Assembly (NCBI RefSeq): GCF_038024065.1
Contig: NZ_CP150667.1
Span: 2,921,501 to 2,985,500, forward strand
From: Polaribacter sejongensis
GTDB lineage: Bacteria; Bacteroidota; Bacteroidia; Flavobacteriales; Flavobacteriaceae
Reading direction: 5' to 3'
DNA: 64,000 nt
This document shows positions 46,767 through 55,003 of the stretch, one piece after another. The translations under genes and the position numbers were made by a program. The notes beneath the pieces are model-generated. The model was not told the origin of the DNA. It was given only the letters and a program-made list of their open reading frames with translations, and did no database searches. Each line of letters opens with the position of its first letter. Position 1 is the first letter of the stretch.

Positions 46767-46810
46767 TGATTTTTAACGAATAACTAAGATGCCATAAATA
46801 TTTACAACGT

Positions 46811-46866
46811 AAAAAAGCACTAAAAGAAAACCAATCGTTGTATGGATTGATTATTCTAAAAGTGCT
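46811..46866 (-). terminator. Probable terminator of kbl
   Basis: AGCACT / AGTGCT close a longer imperfect stem with AATC/GATT pairing inside, and the minus strand has TTTTTT right after. It is 52 bp past the kbl stop. Confidence 0.65.
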
Positions 46867-46917
46867 CTATATCTTTAAAAAAAATACTACTATTTAAATA
46901 AAGTGGTTTATATACTA

Positions 46918-48114
46918 TTACTTAATTACATTCAATCTTTTACCAACTTTAATAAAAGCAGCTACCGCTTTATCTATATGTTCTTTTGTGTGTGCTGCAG
47001 ATAATTGAACTCTAATTCTTGCTTTGTCTTTTGGTACTACTGGAAAGAAAAAACCTATTACATAAATACCTTCTTCTAATAATTGATTTGCCATAATCTG
47101 AGACAATTTTGCATCATACAACATAACAGGTACAATTGCAGCATCTGCACCAACTAAATCGAAACCTGCGGCTTCCATTTTAGATCTAAAATGATTGGTA
47201 TTTTCCTCTAACTTATCTCTTAATGAAGTATCGTTTTCTAACATTTCAAAAACCTTTAATGAGGCACCAACAATTGCAGGAGCCAAAGAGTTTGAAAATA
47301 AATAAGGTCTAGAACGCTGACGTAACATTTCTATAATTTCTTTTTTACCCGTAGTAAAACCACCCATTGCACCACCCAAAGCTTTTCCTAAAGTTCCGGT
47401 AACAATATCTATTCTGCCAAGTACGTTTTTTAGTTCTATGGTTCCACGACCAGTTTTACCTATAAAACCAGAAGCATGACATTCATCTACCATTACCAAA
47501 GCATCATATTTATCTGCTAAATCACAAATTTTGTCTAATTCGGCAACAACACCATCCATAGAAAATACACCATCGGTTACAATTATTTTAAAACGATGGT
47601 TTTGTTTGTTCGCTTCAATTAACTGTTCTTCTAAAGAAACCATATCGTTATTGTTATAACGGTAACGAGCAGCTTTACACAAACGAACTCCGTCTATAAT
47701 AGAAGCGTGGTTTAAGGAGTCGGAAATAATAGCATCTTCTTTTGATAATAAAGGTTCAAAAACTCCTCCGTTAGCATCAAAAGCGGCTGCGTATAAAATA
47801 GTGTCTTCACAATGAAAAAATTCGGCAATTTTAGCTTCTAATTCTTTATGAATATCTTGGGTACCACAAATAAAACGAACAGAAGACATACCAAAACCAT
47901 GCGAGTCTAATGTGTCTTTTGCTGCCTGAATTACTTCTTTGTTATTAGAAAGTCCTAAGTAGTTGTTGGCACAAAAATTAATTACTTCTTCTCCTGTAGA
48001 AACCTTAATAACGGCATCTTGAGAGGTTGTAATAATGCGCTCTTCTTTAAATAAACCATTGTCTTTAATGGCTTGTAATTCTTTCTGTAAATTCTCTTTT
48101 ATGCTTCCGTACAT
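46918..48114 (-). CDS. kbl: Glycine C-acetyltransferase (2-amino-3-ketobutyrate CoA ligase)
   Basis: PLP enzyme that splits 2-amino-3-oxobutyrate with CoA to glycine and acetyl-CoA, the second step of threonine degradation. The 398-residue length equals E. coli Kbl. Visible features are [54 protein letters not shown] and the PLP lysine in [13 protein letters not shown]. The partner threonine dehydrogenase that normally supplies the substrate survives next to it only as a fragment at 48116-48340. How Kbl now gets its substrate is unclear; another dehydrogenase elsewhere or a reverse reaction is possible. Confidence 0.93.
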   Translation of the reverse strand: MYGSIKENLQKELQAIKDNGLFKEERIITTSQDAVIKVSTGEEVINFCANNYLGLSNNKEVIQAAKDTLDSHGFGMSSVRFICGTQDIHKELEAKIAEFFHCEDTILYAAAFDANGGVFEPLLSKEDAIISDSLNHASIIDGVRLCKAARYRYNNNDMVSLEEQLIEANKQNHRFKIIVTDGVFSMDGVVAELDKICDLADKYDALVMVDECHASGFIGKTGRGTIELKNVLGRIDIVTGTLGKALGGAMGGFTTGKKEIIEMLRQRSRPYLFSNSLAPAIVGASLKVFEMLENDTSLRDKLEENTNHFRSKMEAAGFDLVGADAAIVPVMLYDAKLSQIMANQLLEEGIYVIGFFFPVVPKDKARIRVQLSAAHTKEHIDKAVAAFIKVGKRLNVIK

Positions 48115-48115
48115 G

Positions 48116-48340
48116 ATATCTCTTTAATTTTTTAATCATTATTTTAGACATGCTATCTAAATCCAATTGTGGTTTTCAGTTCCAATCTTTTCTGGCAGTA
48201 GAATCATCGATACTTTCTGACCACGAGCTTGCAATTTTTTGCCTAAAATCTGGCTTAAATGTAATACTAAAATTTAAGTAGGTCTTTTTTATTGAATTAA
48301 AAACTTCTTTTGGTGTAAAACTCATTCCAGATAATTTATA
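48116..48340 (-). pseudogene. C-terminal remnant of NAD-epimerase-type L-threonine 3-dehydrogenase
   Basis: On the minus strand this space reads YKLSGMSFTPKEVFNSIKK, then FKPDFRQKIASSWSESIDDS and TARKDWN, an in-frame TGA, and [18 protein letters not shown]. This is the C-terminus of the short-chain, epimerase-like threonine dehydrogenase, where DW-x-W is conserved; TGA stands in place of the second Trp codon TGG. Nothing before YKLSG resembles the gene, so the N-terminal three quarters were deleted. Such dehydrogenases supply 2-amino-3-ketobutyrate to Kbl, whose gene starts right after this fragment. The rest of 48341-48466 shows no gene. Confidence 0.75.
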
Positions 48341-48426
48341 AAGAAATTAAAACTGTAGAAACATTCAATTACCTAATACTAAAAAGTTTACCGTACATAA
48401 ATAGTAGGAATTCAAGTAAGTGAAAA

Positions 48427-48460
48427 TAAAAAAACCTGTAAATCAAATGATTAACAGGTT
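48427..48460 (-). terminator. Terminator after tRNA-Leu
   Basis: The AACCTGT / ACAGGTT stem has TTTTTTT following on the minus strand, 6 bp past the tRNA 3' end. Confidence 0.75.
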
Positions 48461-48466
48461 TTTTAG

Positions 48467-48548
48467 TACTCAAGGCGGGAATCGAACCCGCACTTCCGAA
48501 AAAACTGGATTTTGAATCCAGCGCGTCTACCAATTCCGCCACTTGAGC
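48467..48548 (-). tRNA. tRNA-Leu (anticodon CAA)
   Basis: The minus-strand sequence folds with acceptor arm GCTCAAG / CTTGAGT, D-arm around GGTAGACGC, anticodon stem CTGGA / TCCAG with loop TTCAAAA (CAA reads UUG), a variable arm and a T-arm with GGTTCGATTCC. The 82-nt length and long variable region fit a class II Leu tRNA. The CCA end is not encoded. A TACATTTG promoter box lies at 48566-48573 on the minus strand. Confidence 0.95.
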
Positions 48549-48565
48549 AAGTATTAATAAGATTG

Positions 48566-48573
48566 CAAATGTA
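48566..48573 (-). promoter_or_regulatory. -7 promoter element of tRNA-Leu
   Basis: TACATTTG on the minus strand fits TAnnTTTG, with transcription predicted about 11 bp before the tRNA 5' end. Confidence 0.55.
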
Positions 48574-48590
48574 TAAAATTATTTTATTTT

Positions 48591-48637
48591 AAAGTCTATA
48601 AATAAATTTCAAAGTCAATAAATAAATTCTACTTTTG
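48591..48637 (+). promoter_or_regulatory. prs promoter element preceded by an 18-bp tandem repeat
   Basis: TACTTTTG at 48630-48637 fits TAnnTTTG. Upstream, AAAGTCTATAAATAAATT (48591-48608) and AAAGTCAATAAATAAATT (48611-48628) differ at one base and are 20 bp apart, covering the -33 area. Confidence 0.55.
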
Positions 48638-48673
48638 TACTCTTACAACAACACAACAAAAAAAAACAACTAA

Positions 48674-49615
48674 ATGCCTACAAATCAGTTAGCCCCAAAA
48701 CTTTTTGCCTGCAGACAAAGCACAGTTTTGGCAGAGAAAATTGCAAAAGAATACAATACCACCTTAGGAAAAGTTAAAACAACTTACTTTAGTGACGGAG
48801 AATTTCAGCCAGCATTTGAAGAATCTGTTCGTGGAAGACGTGTTTTTATTATTGGTTCTACATTTCCGAATGCAGACAATTTAATGGAAATGTTGTTAAT
48901 GTGTGATGCTGCAAAAAGAGCATCAGCAAGACACATTACAGCAGTTATGCCATATTTTGGTTGGGCTAGACAAGATAGAAAAGATCAACCTAGAGTTGCT
49001 ATTGGAGCAAAATTAGTTGCAAAACTTTTAGAATCTGCTGGAGCAACAAGAATTATGACGATGGATTTACATGCAGACCAAATACAGGGTTTCTTTGAAA
49101 AGCCAGTAGATCATTTATTTGCATCTACTATTTTTATGCCATACATAAATAGCTTAAAATTAGACAATTTAACAATTGCATCTCCAGATATGGGAGGTTC
49201 TAAAAGAGCGTATGCATACTCTAAGCACTTAGAATGTGATGTTGTTATTTGTTATAAGCAACGTATTAAAGCCAACCAAATTGGGCACATGGAGTTAATT
49301 GGAGACGTTAAAGGTAGAAATGTAATCTTAGTAGATGATATGATTGATACTGGAGGAACATTAGCACATGCAGCAAATTTAATGATGGAAAGAGGTGCAT
49401 TAAGTGTAAGAGCAATTTGTACACATCCAATCCTTTCTGGTGGCGCTTATGATAAAATAGAAAACTCAGGATTAACAGAATTGATTGTTTCAGACACTAT
49501 TCCGTTAAAAAAGGAGACATCTAAAATAAAAGTGGTATCTTGCGCGCCATTATTTGCTGATGTTATGCATAAAGTGCAAGACAATACTTCAATTAGTGGA
49601 CAATTTTTAATGTAA
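48674..49615 (+). CDS. prs: Ribose-phosphate pyrophosphokinase
   Basis: Makes PRPP from ribose-5-phosphate and ATP for nucleotide, His and Trp synthesis. The 313-residue protein has the expected order: KLFACRQSTVLAEKIA, SDGEFQPAFEESVRGRRVFI, PYFGWARQDRKDQPR flexible loop, MDLHADQIQGFF, DMGGSKRAYAY and the PRPP-binding VDDMIDTGGTL. It is followed by rplY with a 19-bp gap, a common pairing in Bacteroidota. The predicted leader from the promoter at 48630 is about 31 nt. Confidence 0.96.
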   Translation: MPTNQLAPKLFACRQSTVLAEKIAKEYNTTLGKVKTTYFSDGEFQPAFEESVRGRRVFIIGSTFPNADNLMEMLLMCDAAKRASARHITAVMPYFGWARQDRKDQPRVAIGAKLVAKLLESAGATRIMTMDLHADQIQGFFEKPVDHLFASTIFMPYINSLKLDNLTIASPDMGGSKRAYAYSKHLECDVVICYKQRIKANQIGHMELIGDVKGRNVILVDDMIDTGGTLAHAANLMMERGALSVRAICTHPILSGGAYDKIENSGLTELIVSDTIPLKKETSKIKVVSCAPLFADVMHKVQDNTSISGQFLM

Positions 49616-49634
49616 ATAAATAATACAAAAAGTA

Positions 49635-50231
49635 ATGAAATCAATTACAATTAAAGGATCAAAAAGAGAAAGCGTAGGTAAAGTAGCAACTAAAGCCTTA
49701 CGTAATGCTGGTATGGTTCCTTGCGTTATATACGGAGGAGAAAACCCAATACATTTTTCAGCAGAAGAAAAAGCGTTTAAAAAGTTGGTATTCACTCCAA
49801 ATGTGTATACAGCAAGTTTAGATATTGATGGTCAAAAAATAGCAGCAGTGTTACAAGACATTCAATTTCACCCTGTAACAGATAAAATTATTCACGTAGA
49901 TTTTTATCAATTATTTGATGATAAAGAAATTACAATGAAGATTCCTGTAACTTTAGTAGGTACTTCTCCAGGAGTATTAAATGGTGGAGCTTTACGTTTT
50001 ACAAACCGTAAATTAAGAGTAAAAGCATTACCTGCTAACTTACCAGATTTTGTAACTGCAGATATTTCTAAATTAAAAATTGGAAGTAAATTAACAGTAA
50101 CATCATTAGCAACTGAAGGATATACATTTATGCACCCAGACAACACTGTTGTTGTGCAAGTAAGAACTTCTCGTAACGCGACTGTTTCTGAAGATGAAGA
50201 AGAAGAAGCTACAGAAGCTGCTGCAGAATAA
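49635..50231 (+). CDS. rplY: 50S ribosomal protein L25/general stress protein Ctc
   Basis: Binds 5S rRNA in the large ribosomal subunit. The 198-residue protein is the long TL5/CTC form: an N-terminal L25 domain (about 1-90: [31 protein letters not shown]) and a C-terminal beta domain (about 95-180: [30 protein letters not shown]). A highly acidic tail of Glu and Ala ends the chain, typical of Bacteroidota. It is cotranscribed with prs and closed by a strong hairpin terminator at 50251. Confidence 0.94.
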   Translation: MKSITIKGSKRESVGKVATKALRNAGMVPCVIYGGENPIHFSAEEKAFKKLVFTPNVYTASLDIDGQKIAAVLQDIQFHPVTDKIIHVDFYQLFDDKEITMKIPVTLVGTSPGVLNGGALRFTNRKLRVKALPANLPDFVTADISKLKIGSKLTVTSLATEGYTFMHPDNTVVVQVRTSRNATVSEDEEEEATEAAAE

Positions 50232-50250
50232 TTTTTGCAATATAAATTAT

Positions 50251-50284
50251 AAAAAGCGTTACAAATTTGTAACGCTTTTTTTTT
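50251..50284 (+). terminator. Terminator of prs-rplY
   Basis: A perfect stem, AAAAAGCGTTACAAA / TTTGTAACGCTTTTT, is followed by more T. Confidence 0.92.
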
Positions 50285-50348
50285 GCTTTATATTTATTTT
50301 AATCCCTTATAATTATAAATAGGCAATCTAAATTTATTTAATTCTTCT

Positions 50349-50356
50349 TATTTTTG
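50349..50356 (+). promoter_or_regulatory. -7 promoter element of pth
   Basis: TATTTTTG fits TAnnTTTG and ends 4 bases before the ATG at 50361. Translation from that ATG would be leaderless; a start at 50424 would have a leader of about 60 nt. Confidence 0.5.
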
Positions 50357-50360
50357 AAGA

Positions 50361-50990
50361 ATGAATTTTACAAACTTTTTTTCTGAAATATTTGGTATTA
50401 AAGTTGAATCTAAAGAAGCGTTAATGAAGAAGTTTTTAATTGTTGGATTAGGTAATATTGGTGAGCAATACACAAATACGCGTCATAATATTGGGTTTAA
50501 AATTGTAGATGAGGTTGCGGAAGAGCACAGTGCAACTTTTGAAACTGAAAAGCTTGGAGATGTAGCTAATTTCCGATTTAAAGGAAGAACATTTGTTTTA
50601 CTTAAACCAAGTACTTTTATGAATTTAAGCGGTAAAGCAGTAAAATATTGGATGGATAAAGAAAACATATCTGTAGAAAATATTTTAGTAGTTACCGATG
50701 ATGTAAATATAGATTTTGGAGTAATTCGTTTAAAAGCAAAAGGATCTGCAGGCGGACATAACGGATTAAAAGATATTCAAGAAAAATTAAATACCCAGCA
50801 ATACGCTCGTTTTAGATTTGGTGTTGGTGGTAATTATGGTAGAGGTAGGCAAGTAGATTATGTCCTTGGTGAATGGAAAAAAGAAGAAACCAGTGAATTG
50901 ATAGAGCGCTTGCCAACATCAGCTAAAGTAATTACTTCTTTTGGTACCGCAGGTTTAAATAATACCATGAATACCTTTAATGGTAAGTAA
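50361..50990 (+). CDS. pth: Peptidyl-tRNA hydrolase
   Basis: Releases tRNA from stalled peptidyl-tRNA. The conserved core starts at MKKFLIVGLGNIG (residue 22) and has YTNTRHNIGFKI with the catalytic His, LLKPSTFMNLSGKAV, VTDDVNIDFG and KGSAGGHNGLKDI. The 21 residues before the core (MNFTNFFSEIFGIKVESK) are a hydrophobic then charged extension. Similar short extensions occur in Flavobacteriaceae, so both 50361 and 50424 are possible starts; the first is kept. The total of 209 residues is slightly above the usual 190. Confidence 0.93.
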   Translation: MNFTNFFSEIFGIKVESKEALMKKFLIVGLGNIGEQYTNTRHNIGFKIVDEVAEEHSATFETEKLGDVANFRFKGRTFVLLKPSTFMNLSGKAVKYWMDKENISVENILVVTDDVNIDFGVIRLKAKGSAGGHNGLKDIQEKLNTQQYARFRFGVGGNYGRGRQVDYVLGEWKKEETSELIERLPTSAKVITSFGTAGLNNTMNTFNGK

Positions 50991-51120
50991 TTCTTGAAAT
51001 TTTAGGTGAAAAAAGGTTGTCTAAAAATAAATTTTAGAAGATTAAGCAGGTTTCATTATCATTAATTTGATAATCATAAACCTAAATGAAAAACTTGTAA
51101 TGAATGCAGGTTGATGAAAA

Positions 51121-51156
51121 AAATAGGGCTATCTTTTTGATAGCCCTATTTTTTTT
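51121..51156. terminator. Bidirectional terminator between pth and queD
   Basis: The AAATAGGGCTATC / GATAGCCCTATTT stem with a 5-nt loop is flanked by an A-run before it and a T-run after it. It serves the convergent genes on either side. Confidence 0.9.
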
Positions 51157-51178
51157 AAGCGTAATTTGTATCATTAAA

Positions 51179-51628
51179 TTAATTCTCACTGGCATACCAT
51201 TCTGCAAAGCTAGAATCTGTTTCTTGTAGTTTTATAGCGTGAAGTTTGATGTTTTCTGGTAATCTGCCTTTTATTTTTTCAGCAAAATCTATTACCATCA
51301 TTTCACTTGTTGGTTGGTAATCTACCAATAAAACATGATGTCCTCTATCCATTAATTCCTTTGCTAAATCTACATGAGGTGTATTTTTATTAAATACGGT
51401 TGCATGGTCAAAAATATCTACAATTTCTTCGTTTACAATCTTTTTTAAATCTCCAAAATCAATCACCATACCAAATTTTACGTTGGTGTTGTCTGCAATT
51501 GGTTTTCCTGATACGGTTACAGAAAGTTTGTAAGAATGTCCGTGAACGTTTTTGCATTTACCATCATAACCATATAAGGCGTGCCCTGTTTCAAAGCTAA
51601 ATTGTTTTGTAATTCTAATTGTACTCAT
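51179..51628 (-). CDS. queD: 6-carboxytetrahydropterin synthase (QueD/PTPS family)
   Basis: Makes 6-carboxy-5,6,7,8-tetrahydropterin from dihydroneopterin triphosphate in the queuosine pathway. The 149-residue protein shows the zinc ligands His16, His29 and His31 and the catalytic Cys25 in GKCKNVHGHSY, then GMVIDFGDLK, FDHATVF and a late LQETDSSFAEW with the pterin-binding Glu. Length fits QueD. No preQ1 riboswitch-like sequence is seen upstream; that space holds a REP-like palindrome and a small ORF. Confidence 0.92.
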   Translation of the reverse strand: MSTIRITKQFSFETGHALYGYDGKCKNVHGHSYKLSVTVSGKPIADNTNVKFGMVIDFGDLKKIVNEEIVDIFDHATVFNKNTPHVDLAKELMDRGHHVLLVDYQPTSEMMVIDFAEKIKGRLPENIKLHAIKLQETDSSFAEWYASEN

Positions 51629-51647
51629 TTGTGTTCTTTATTAATTT

Positions 51648-51715
51648 GTCATTTCGAAATGAGGAACGATTGAGTAAACTAAGATCTCTTGTCATTCGTT
51701 GTCCGAAAGGATAAA
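51648..51715. repeat. REP-like element (GTCATTTCGA family)
   Basis: GTCATTTCGAAATGAGGAAC, then a second GTCATTCG and TCCGAAAGGA, resemble one arm of the inverted repeat at 32191. The structure is degenerate. Confidence 0.4.
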
Positions 51716-51724
51716 GTATTCTAA

Positions 51725-51808
51725 TTATCGTCTGTTTCTAAATTTGTTGTAAAAGTAAACAATAACCAAAGCTATTGCCAATCCTAAAAATAAAAAATCT
51801 CCTCCCAT
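51725..51808 (-). CDS. Small 27-residue membrane protein
   Basis: An ATG at 51808 opens a 27-codon frame closed by TAA. The product starts MGGDFLFLGLAIALVIVY and ends FYNKFRNRR: one hydrophobic helix (about residues 5-19) then a strongly basic tail, which would sit in the cytoplasm. A purine-rich AAC-ATG context and the cleanly built helix-plus-basic-tail pattern suggest a real small inner-membrane protein. It lies between queD and the GH3-family gene on the same strand. Its function is unknown. Confidence 0.55.
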   Translation of the reverse strand: MGGDFLFLGLAIALVIVYFYNKFRNRR

Positions 51809-51856
51809 GTTGTTTGTATCTTGTTATATTAAATGAACTTTGATGTTCATTTGGTA

Positions 51857-53356
51857 TTACTCTTTAATTATAAAATTATGTAAAACATCTGCAATTTTTC
51901 TGTTATCAGACAATTGCGGAATCTTATTTTGTCCTCCAAATTTACCAATAGATTTCATATATTCATGAAAACCACCTTTTTTTACTTTTCTAACGATTAA
52001 AGGACGTAAAACTTTTCCTTCAATTAAATCGATATAATAAATATTTTGAGCCTGCATAGAAGCATCAATTTTAGCTGCAAATTCCTCTAGGTTTTCGGGT
52101 TCATTTTCAAATTCGATAAACCATTCATGATACGGCAAACCACTATCCGGACTCACTTGCGGTGCTACTGTAAACTCACTAATATTTATGTTGGTGCCTT
52201 TAATGGAATCGTTTAAAGCTTTTTCTACTTCTTTACCAATAACGTGTTCGCCAAAGGCGGATATAAAATGTTTTATTCTACCGGTAACTTTTATTCGATA
52301 AGGTTTTGTTGATGTAAACTCGACAGTATCACCAATGTTATACCCCCAAAGACCTGCTGTTGTGTTTAAAATGATGGCGTAATTAACACCCATTTTTACA
52401 TCCTTTAAAGAAATTCTTGTAGGCTTTTCATTAAAAAATTCATCCGCAGGAATAAACTCGTAAAACATACCTGAATCTAATTGCAACAACATTCCTTTTT
52501 CTGTCTGAGAATCTTGATATGCAATAAAGCCTTCCGATGCTGGATATAATTCTATATAATCGATTTTTTTACCAATTAAACTTTCAAACTTATTCTTATA
52601 AGGCTCAAAGTTAACACCTCCATAAATAAAGAAATTAAAATTAGGGAACAGTTCTGAAACCGATTTCCCAGTTTTTTCAATCAGTTTTTCAAAATACATC
52701 TGTACCCAAGAAGGAATTCCGCTAATTACAGACATGTCTTCATTAATGGTTTCTTCTACAATGGCATTTACTTTGGTGTCCCAATCTTCTATGCAGTTGG
52801 TTTCCCAACTTGGTAATCTATTTTTTAATAAATATTGAGGTACATAATGCGCTACAATTCCGCTTAATCTACCCAATTTTACGCCGTTCTTATCACTTAA
52901 AATAGGGCTTCCTTGTAAGAAAATCATTTTACCATCCACAAAACTTGCGTCGTTTTTTTCTTTGATATAAAATAACAAAGCATTTCTTGCCGCCTTAATA
53001 TGTGTAGGCATCGAGTCTTTGGTAATCGGAATAAATTTTGCGCCAGAAGTTGTGCCCGAGGTTTTTGCGAAGTATAGTGGTTTTCCGGTCCAAAGTACAT
53101 TCGATTCTCCAGCTACAATTCTATCTACGTAAGGTCTTAAACCTTCGTAATCTGTAACTTTTACTTGTTTTTTAAAATCTTCATAATTAGAAATAGTATC
53201 AAAATTATGATCTTTTCCAAAAGCTGTTTTACTTCCTTTAGAAATTAAATTTTTAAAAACTTTTTCTTGTGTTTTATGTGGGGTGTTGGCCCATTTATAA
53301 ACTTTTTTTGTTGCAATTTTAGCAAACGGAATCGCAAAAAATGATTTAATGCTCAT
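51857..53356 (-). CDS. GH3 auxin-responsive-promoter family protein (acyl-adenylate-forming enzyme)
   Basis: The 499-residue protein belongs to the plant-GH3-like family, which joins carboxylic acids to amino acids or similar partners through acyl-AMP. Visible parts are FGKDHNFDTISNYEDFKKQV, LYFAKTSGTTSGAKFIPITK as ATP motif I, YPASEGFIAYQDS as motif II, and GYNIGDTVEFTS then KVTGRIKHFISAFGEHV as motif III. Bacterial members are common in Bacteroidota, but the substrate is unknown. Its ATG overlaps the stop of the M23 peptidase gene by one base, so translation is probably coupled. Confidence 0.87.
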   Translation of the reverse strand: MSIKSFFAIPFAKIATKKVYKWANTPHKTQEKVFKNLISKGSKTAFGKDHNFDTISNYEDFKKQVKVTDYEGLRPYVDRIVAGESNVLWTGKPLYFAKTSGTTSGAKFIPITKDSMPTHIKAARNALLFYIKEKNDASFVDGKMIFLQGSPILSDKNGVKLGRLSGIVAHYVPQYLLKNRLPSWETNCIEDWDTKVNAIVEETINEDMSVISGIPSWVQMYFEKLIEKTGKSVSELFPNFNFFIYGGVNFEPYKNKFESLIGKKIDYIELYPASEGFIAYQDSQTEKGMLLQLDSGMFYEFIPADEFFNEKPTRISLKDVKMGVNYAIILNTTAGLWGYNIGDTVEFTSTKPYRIKVTGRIKHFISAFGEHVIGKEVEKALNDSIKGTNINISEFTVAPQVSPDSGLPYHEWFIEFENEPENLEEFAAKIDASMQAQNIYYIDLIEGKVLRPLIVRKVKKGGFHEYMKSIGKFGGQNKIPQLSDNRKIADVLHNFIIKE

Positions 53357-54222
53357 TATTTAAAATCTATAAAATTTGTTGGGTTTACGGCATATCCACC
53401 GCTCCAAAGTTCAAAATGTAAATGTGGTCCTGTAGTTAATTCTCCAGTAGATCCTATAGTGGCAATTACTTCACCAGATTTTACAAAGTCTCCTTGTTCT
53501 TTTAATAAGTTTCCGTTGTGTTTATAAACAGAAATATAATCTTTAGCATGTTTTAAAATAATAACGTAGCCTGTTTCTGTGGTCCATCCAGAAAAAATAA
53601 CAGTTCCATCTGCAGTTGCCTTAATTGGTGTTCCGCTTTTTGCGGTAATATCTACTGCAAAGTGTTTAGAGGTGGCATCAAAAACTTGAGATATTGTACC
53701 GTTTAAAGGGGCAAAAAAGACCACCTTAACATTACTTTTTGCGTTTTGTTCAATAGAAAATAGCGTTTCACTTTCTACTTTTTCTCTAAATAAAGAATCT
53801 TCTTTTGTGGCAGCCAATTCACTCTCGTCTATAAAACGATGTCTTGCTTCTGCCTGAATAGAATCTATACTTTCTGGTTGAATTTCTCCTGTTAAAACAG
53901 GTCTTAAGGCTTTTGTGTAATTTTCTAAAACTGCTAATTTAATTTTTAAGGAATCTGCTTCAAAAGTTAAATTTGCTGCTTTTCTTTTTAAAGCAGTAGA
54001 AGAGTAGCCTGGTATATACTCTTTTAAAGGAGTAAATGCAATTAGAAGAATGGTACTAGCTATTAATAATATAGAAAAAAAACCACCCAAAACATATACA
54101 TTTAATCTTGAAAGTTTTAATGAAAAACGCTCTTCAAAAGTGTCTTCATTTAAAACGACCAATCTGTATTTATCAGTTAGTTTTTGTTTAAGTTTTCCCT
54201 TTTTTTTATCTTTTTTAGCCAC
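53356..54222 (-). CDS. M23-family metallopeptidase (LytM-like, envelope)
   Basis: The 288-residue protein has a basic cytosolic start, one transmembrane helix (about residues 30-55), a coiled-coil-like region (about 80-145) and a C-terminal M23 domain (about 165-288). The zinc motifs HFAVDI (H-x3-D) and HLHFEL (H-x-H) are present, so it should be an active peptidoglycan endopeptidase. A TATATTTG box at 54244-54251 on the minus strand predicts a 15-nt leader. It forms a two-gene operon with the GH3-family gene. Confidence 0.88.
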   Translation of the reverse strand: MAKKDKKKGKLKQKLTDKYRLVVLNEDTFEERFSLKLSRLNVYVLGGFFSILLIASTILLIAFTPLKEYIPGYSSTALKRKAANLTFEADSLKIKLAVLENYTKALRPVLTGEIQPESIDSIQAEARHRFIDESELAATKEDSLFREKVESETLFSIEQNAKSNVKVVFFAPLNGTISQVFDATSKHFAVDITAKSGTPIKATADGTVIFSGWTTETGYVIILKHAKDYISVYKHNGNLLKEQGDFVKSGEVIATIGSTGELTTGPHLHFELWSGGYAVNPTNFIDFK

Positions 54223-54243
54223 AAATATTTATTTGATGTTTAA

Positions 54244-54251
54244 CAAATATA
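54244..54251 (-). promoter_or_regulatory. -7 promoter element of the M23 peptidase gene
   Basis: TATATTTG on the minus strand fits TAnnTTTG, with transcription predicted near 54238. Confidence 0.55.
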
Positions 54252-54306
54252 CAACGAAACGCTCATAGAGTATATTATGTGTAAGAGTGATATAAATATA
54301 TTTTAA

Positions 54307-54891
54307 TTATGAATTGTAAAAGTTCATTTCATCTATGTACTCCCAAACCTCTTTAGGTAATAATGGTTGCGTATTTTTTTTGTTCTTTATAGCCTTTCTT
54401 ATCATGGTAGAAGATATTTGAACAATAGGAGCTTCTACTTTATGAATTTTAGCATGGTTTTTAAATTGATCATCCATTTCACCATCAGCAATTCTAGGGT
54501 AGACATAAATGTGATGATGTTCTAAAATAGTTTCATAATTTTTCCATTTATGTAAACTTTTTAGATTGTCTTCACCCATAATTAAGCAGAATTCTTTGTT
54601 TGGATACATATCAGAAACATGTGCTAACGTATGAACGGTGTAATTGGGTTGTGGCAAATTAAACTCAATATCTGAAGGTTTAATTTTCTGGTAATTAGCG
54701 GTTGCTCTATAAATCATTTCAAAACGTTCATGATTATCTAGCAAAGAGCTTTTCTTCTTAAACGGATTATGAGGTGTAACAACCATCCAGATTTCATCTA
54801 AATCAGAATTTTCTACCATATGATTGGCAATAATTAAATGCCCAATATGCATTGGGTTAAACGTGCCAAAATATAAACCTATTTTACTCAT
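54307..54891 (-). CDS. nadD: Nicotinate-nucleotide adenylyltransferase
   Basis: Adenylates nicotinic acid mononucleotide in NAD synthesis. The 194-residue chain begins MSKIGLYFGTFNPMHIGHLI, the GTFNP-x-H-x-GH nucleotide site, and continues with TPHNPFKKK, YPNKEFCLIMGEDNL and the late ISSTMIRKAI (ISST-x-IR motif). It lies downstream of gmk and yicC on the same strand with gaps of about 110 and 90 bp, an order common in Bacteroidota. Confidence 0.94.
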   Translation of the reverse strand: MSKIGLYFGTFNPMHIGHLIIANHMVENSDLDEIWMVVTPHNPFKKKSSLLDNHERFEMIYRATANYQKIKPSDIEFNLPQPNYTVHTLAHVSDMYPNKEFCLIMGEDNLKSLHKWKNYETILEHHHIYVYPRIADGEMDDQFKNHAKIHKVEAPIVQISSTMIRKAIKNKKNTQPLLPKEVWEYIDEMNFYNS

Positions 54892-55003
54892 TTCCTTTTA
54901 AAGATTTTAGAATCAAGAAGCAAGATTATTTTGTTTTCAAAAAAATACTTTTTCTTTATTCTCTATTTAATCTTGACTCTTGTTTCCTTTCTAGTCTTGT
55001 CTC
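54892..55003. repeat. Degenerate interspersed repeat between gmk and nadD
   Basis: AATCAAGAAGCAAGATT on one side and AATCTTGACTCTTG plus AGTCTTGTCTCTTAG on the other can pair as an imperfect inverted repeat. This TCTTGnCTCTTG type is frequent between flavobacterial genes. Confidence 0.35.

Noticed and set aside
51629-51856. preQ1 riboswitch before queD
   Set aside because: No pseudoknot-type aptamer pattern could be found; the space holds a REP-like element and a small ORF instead.
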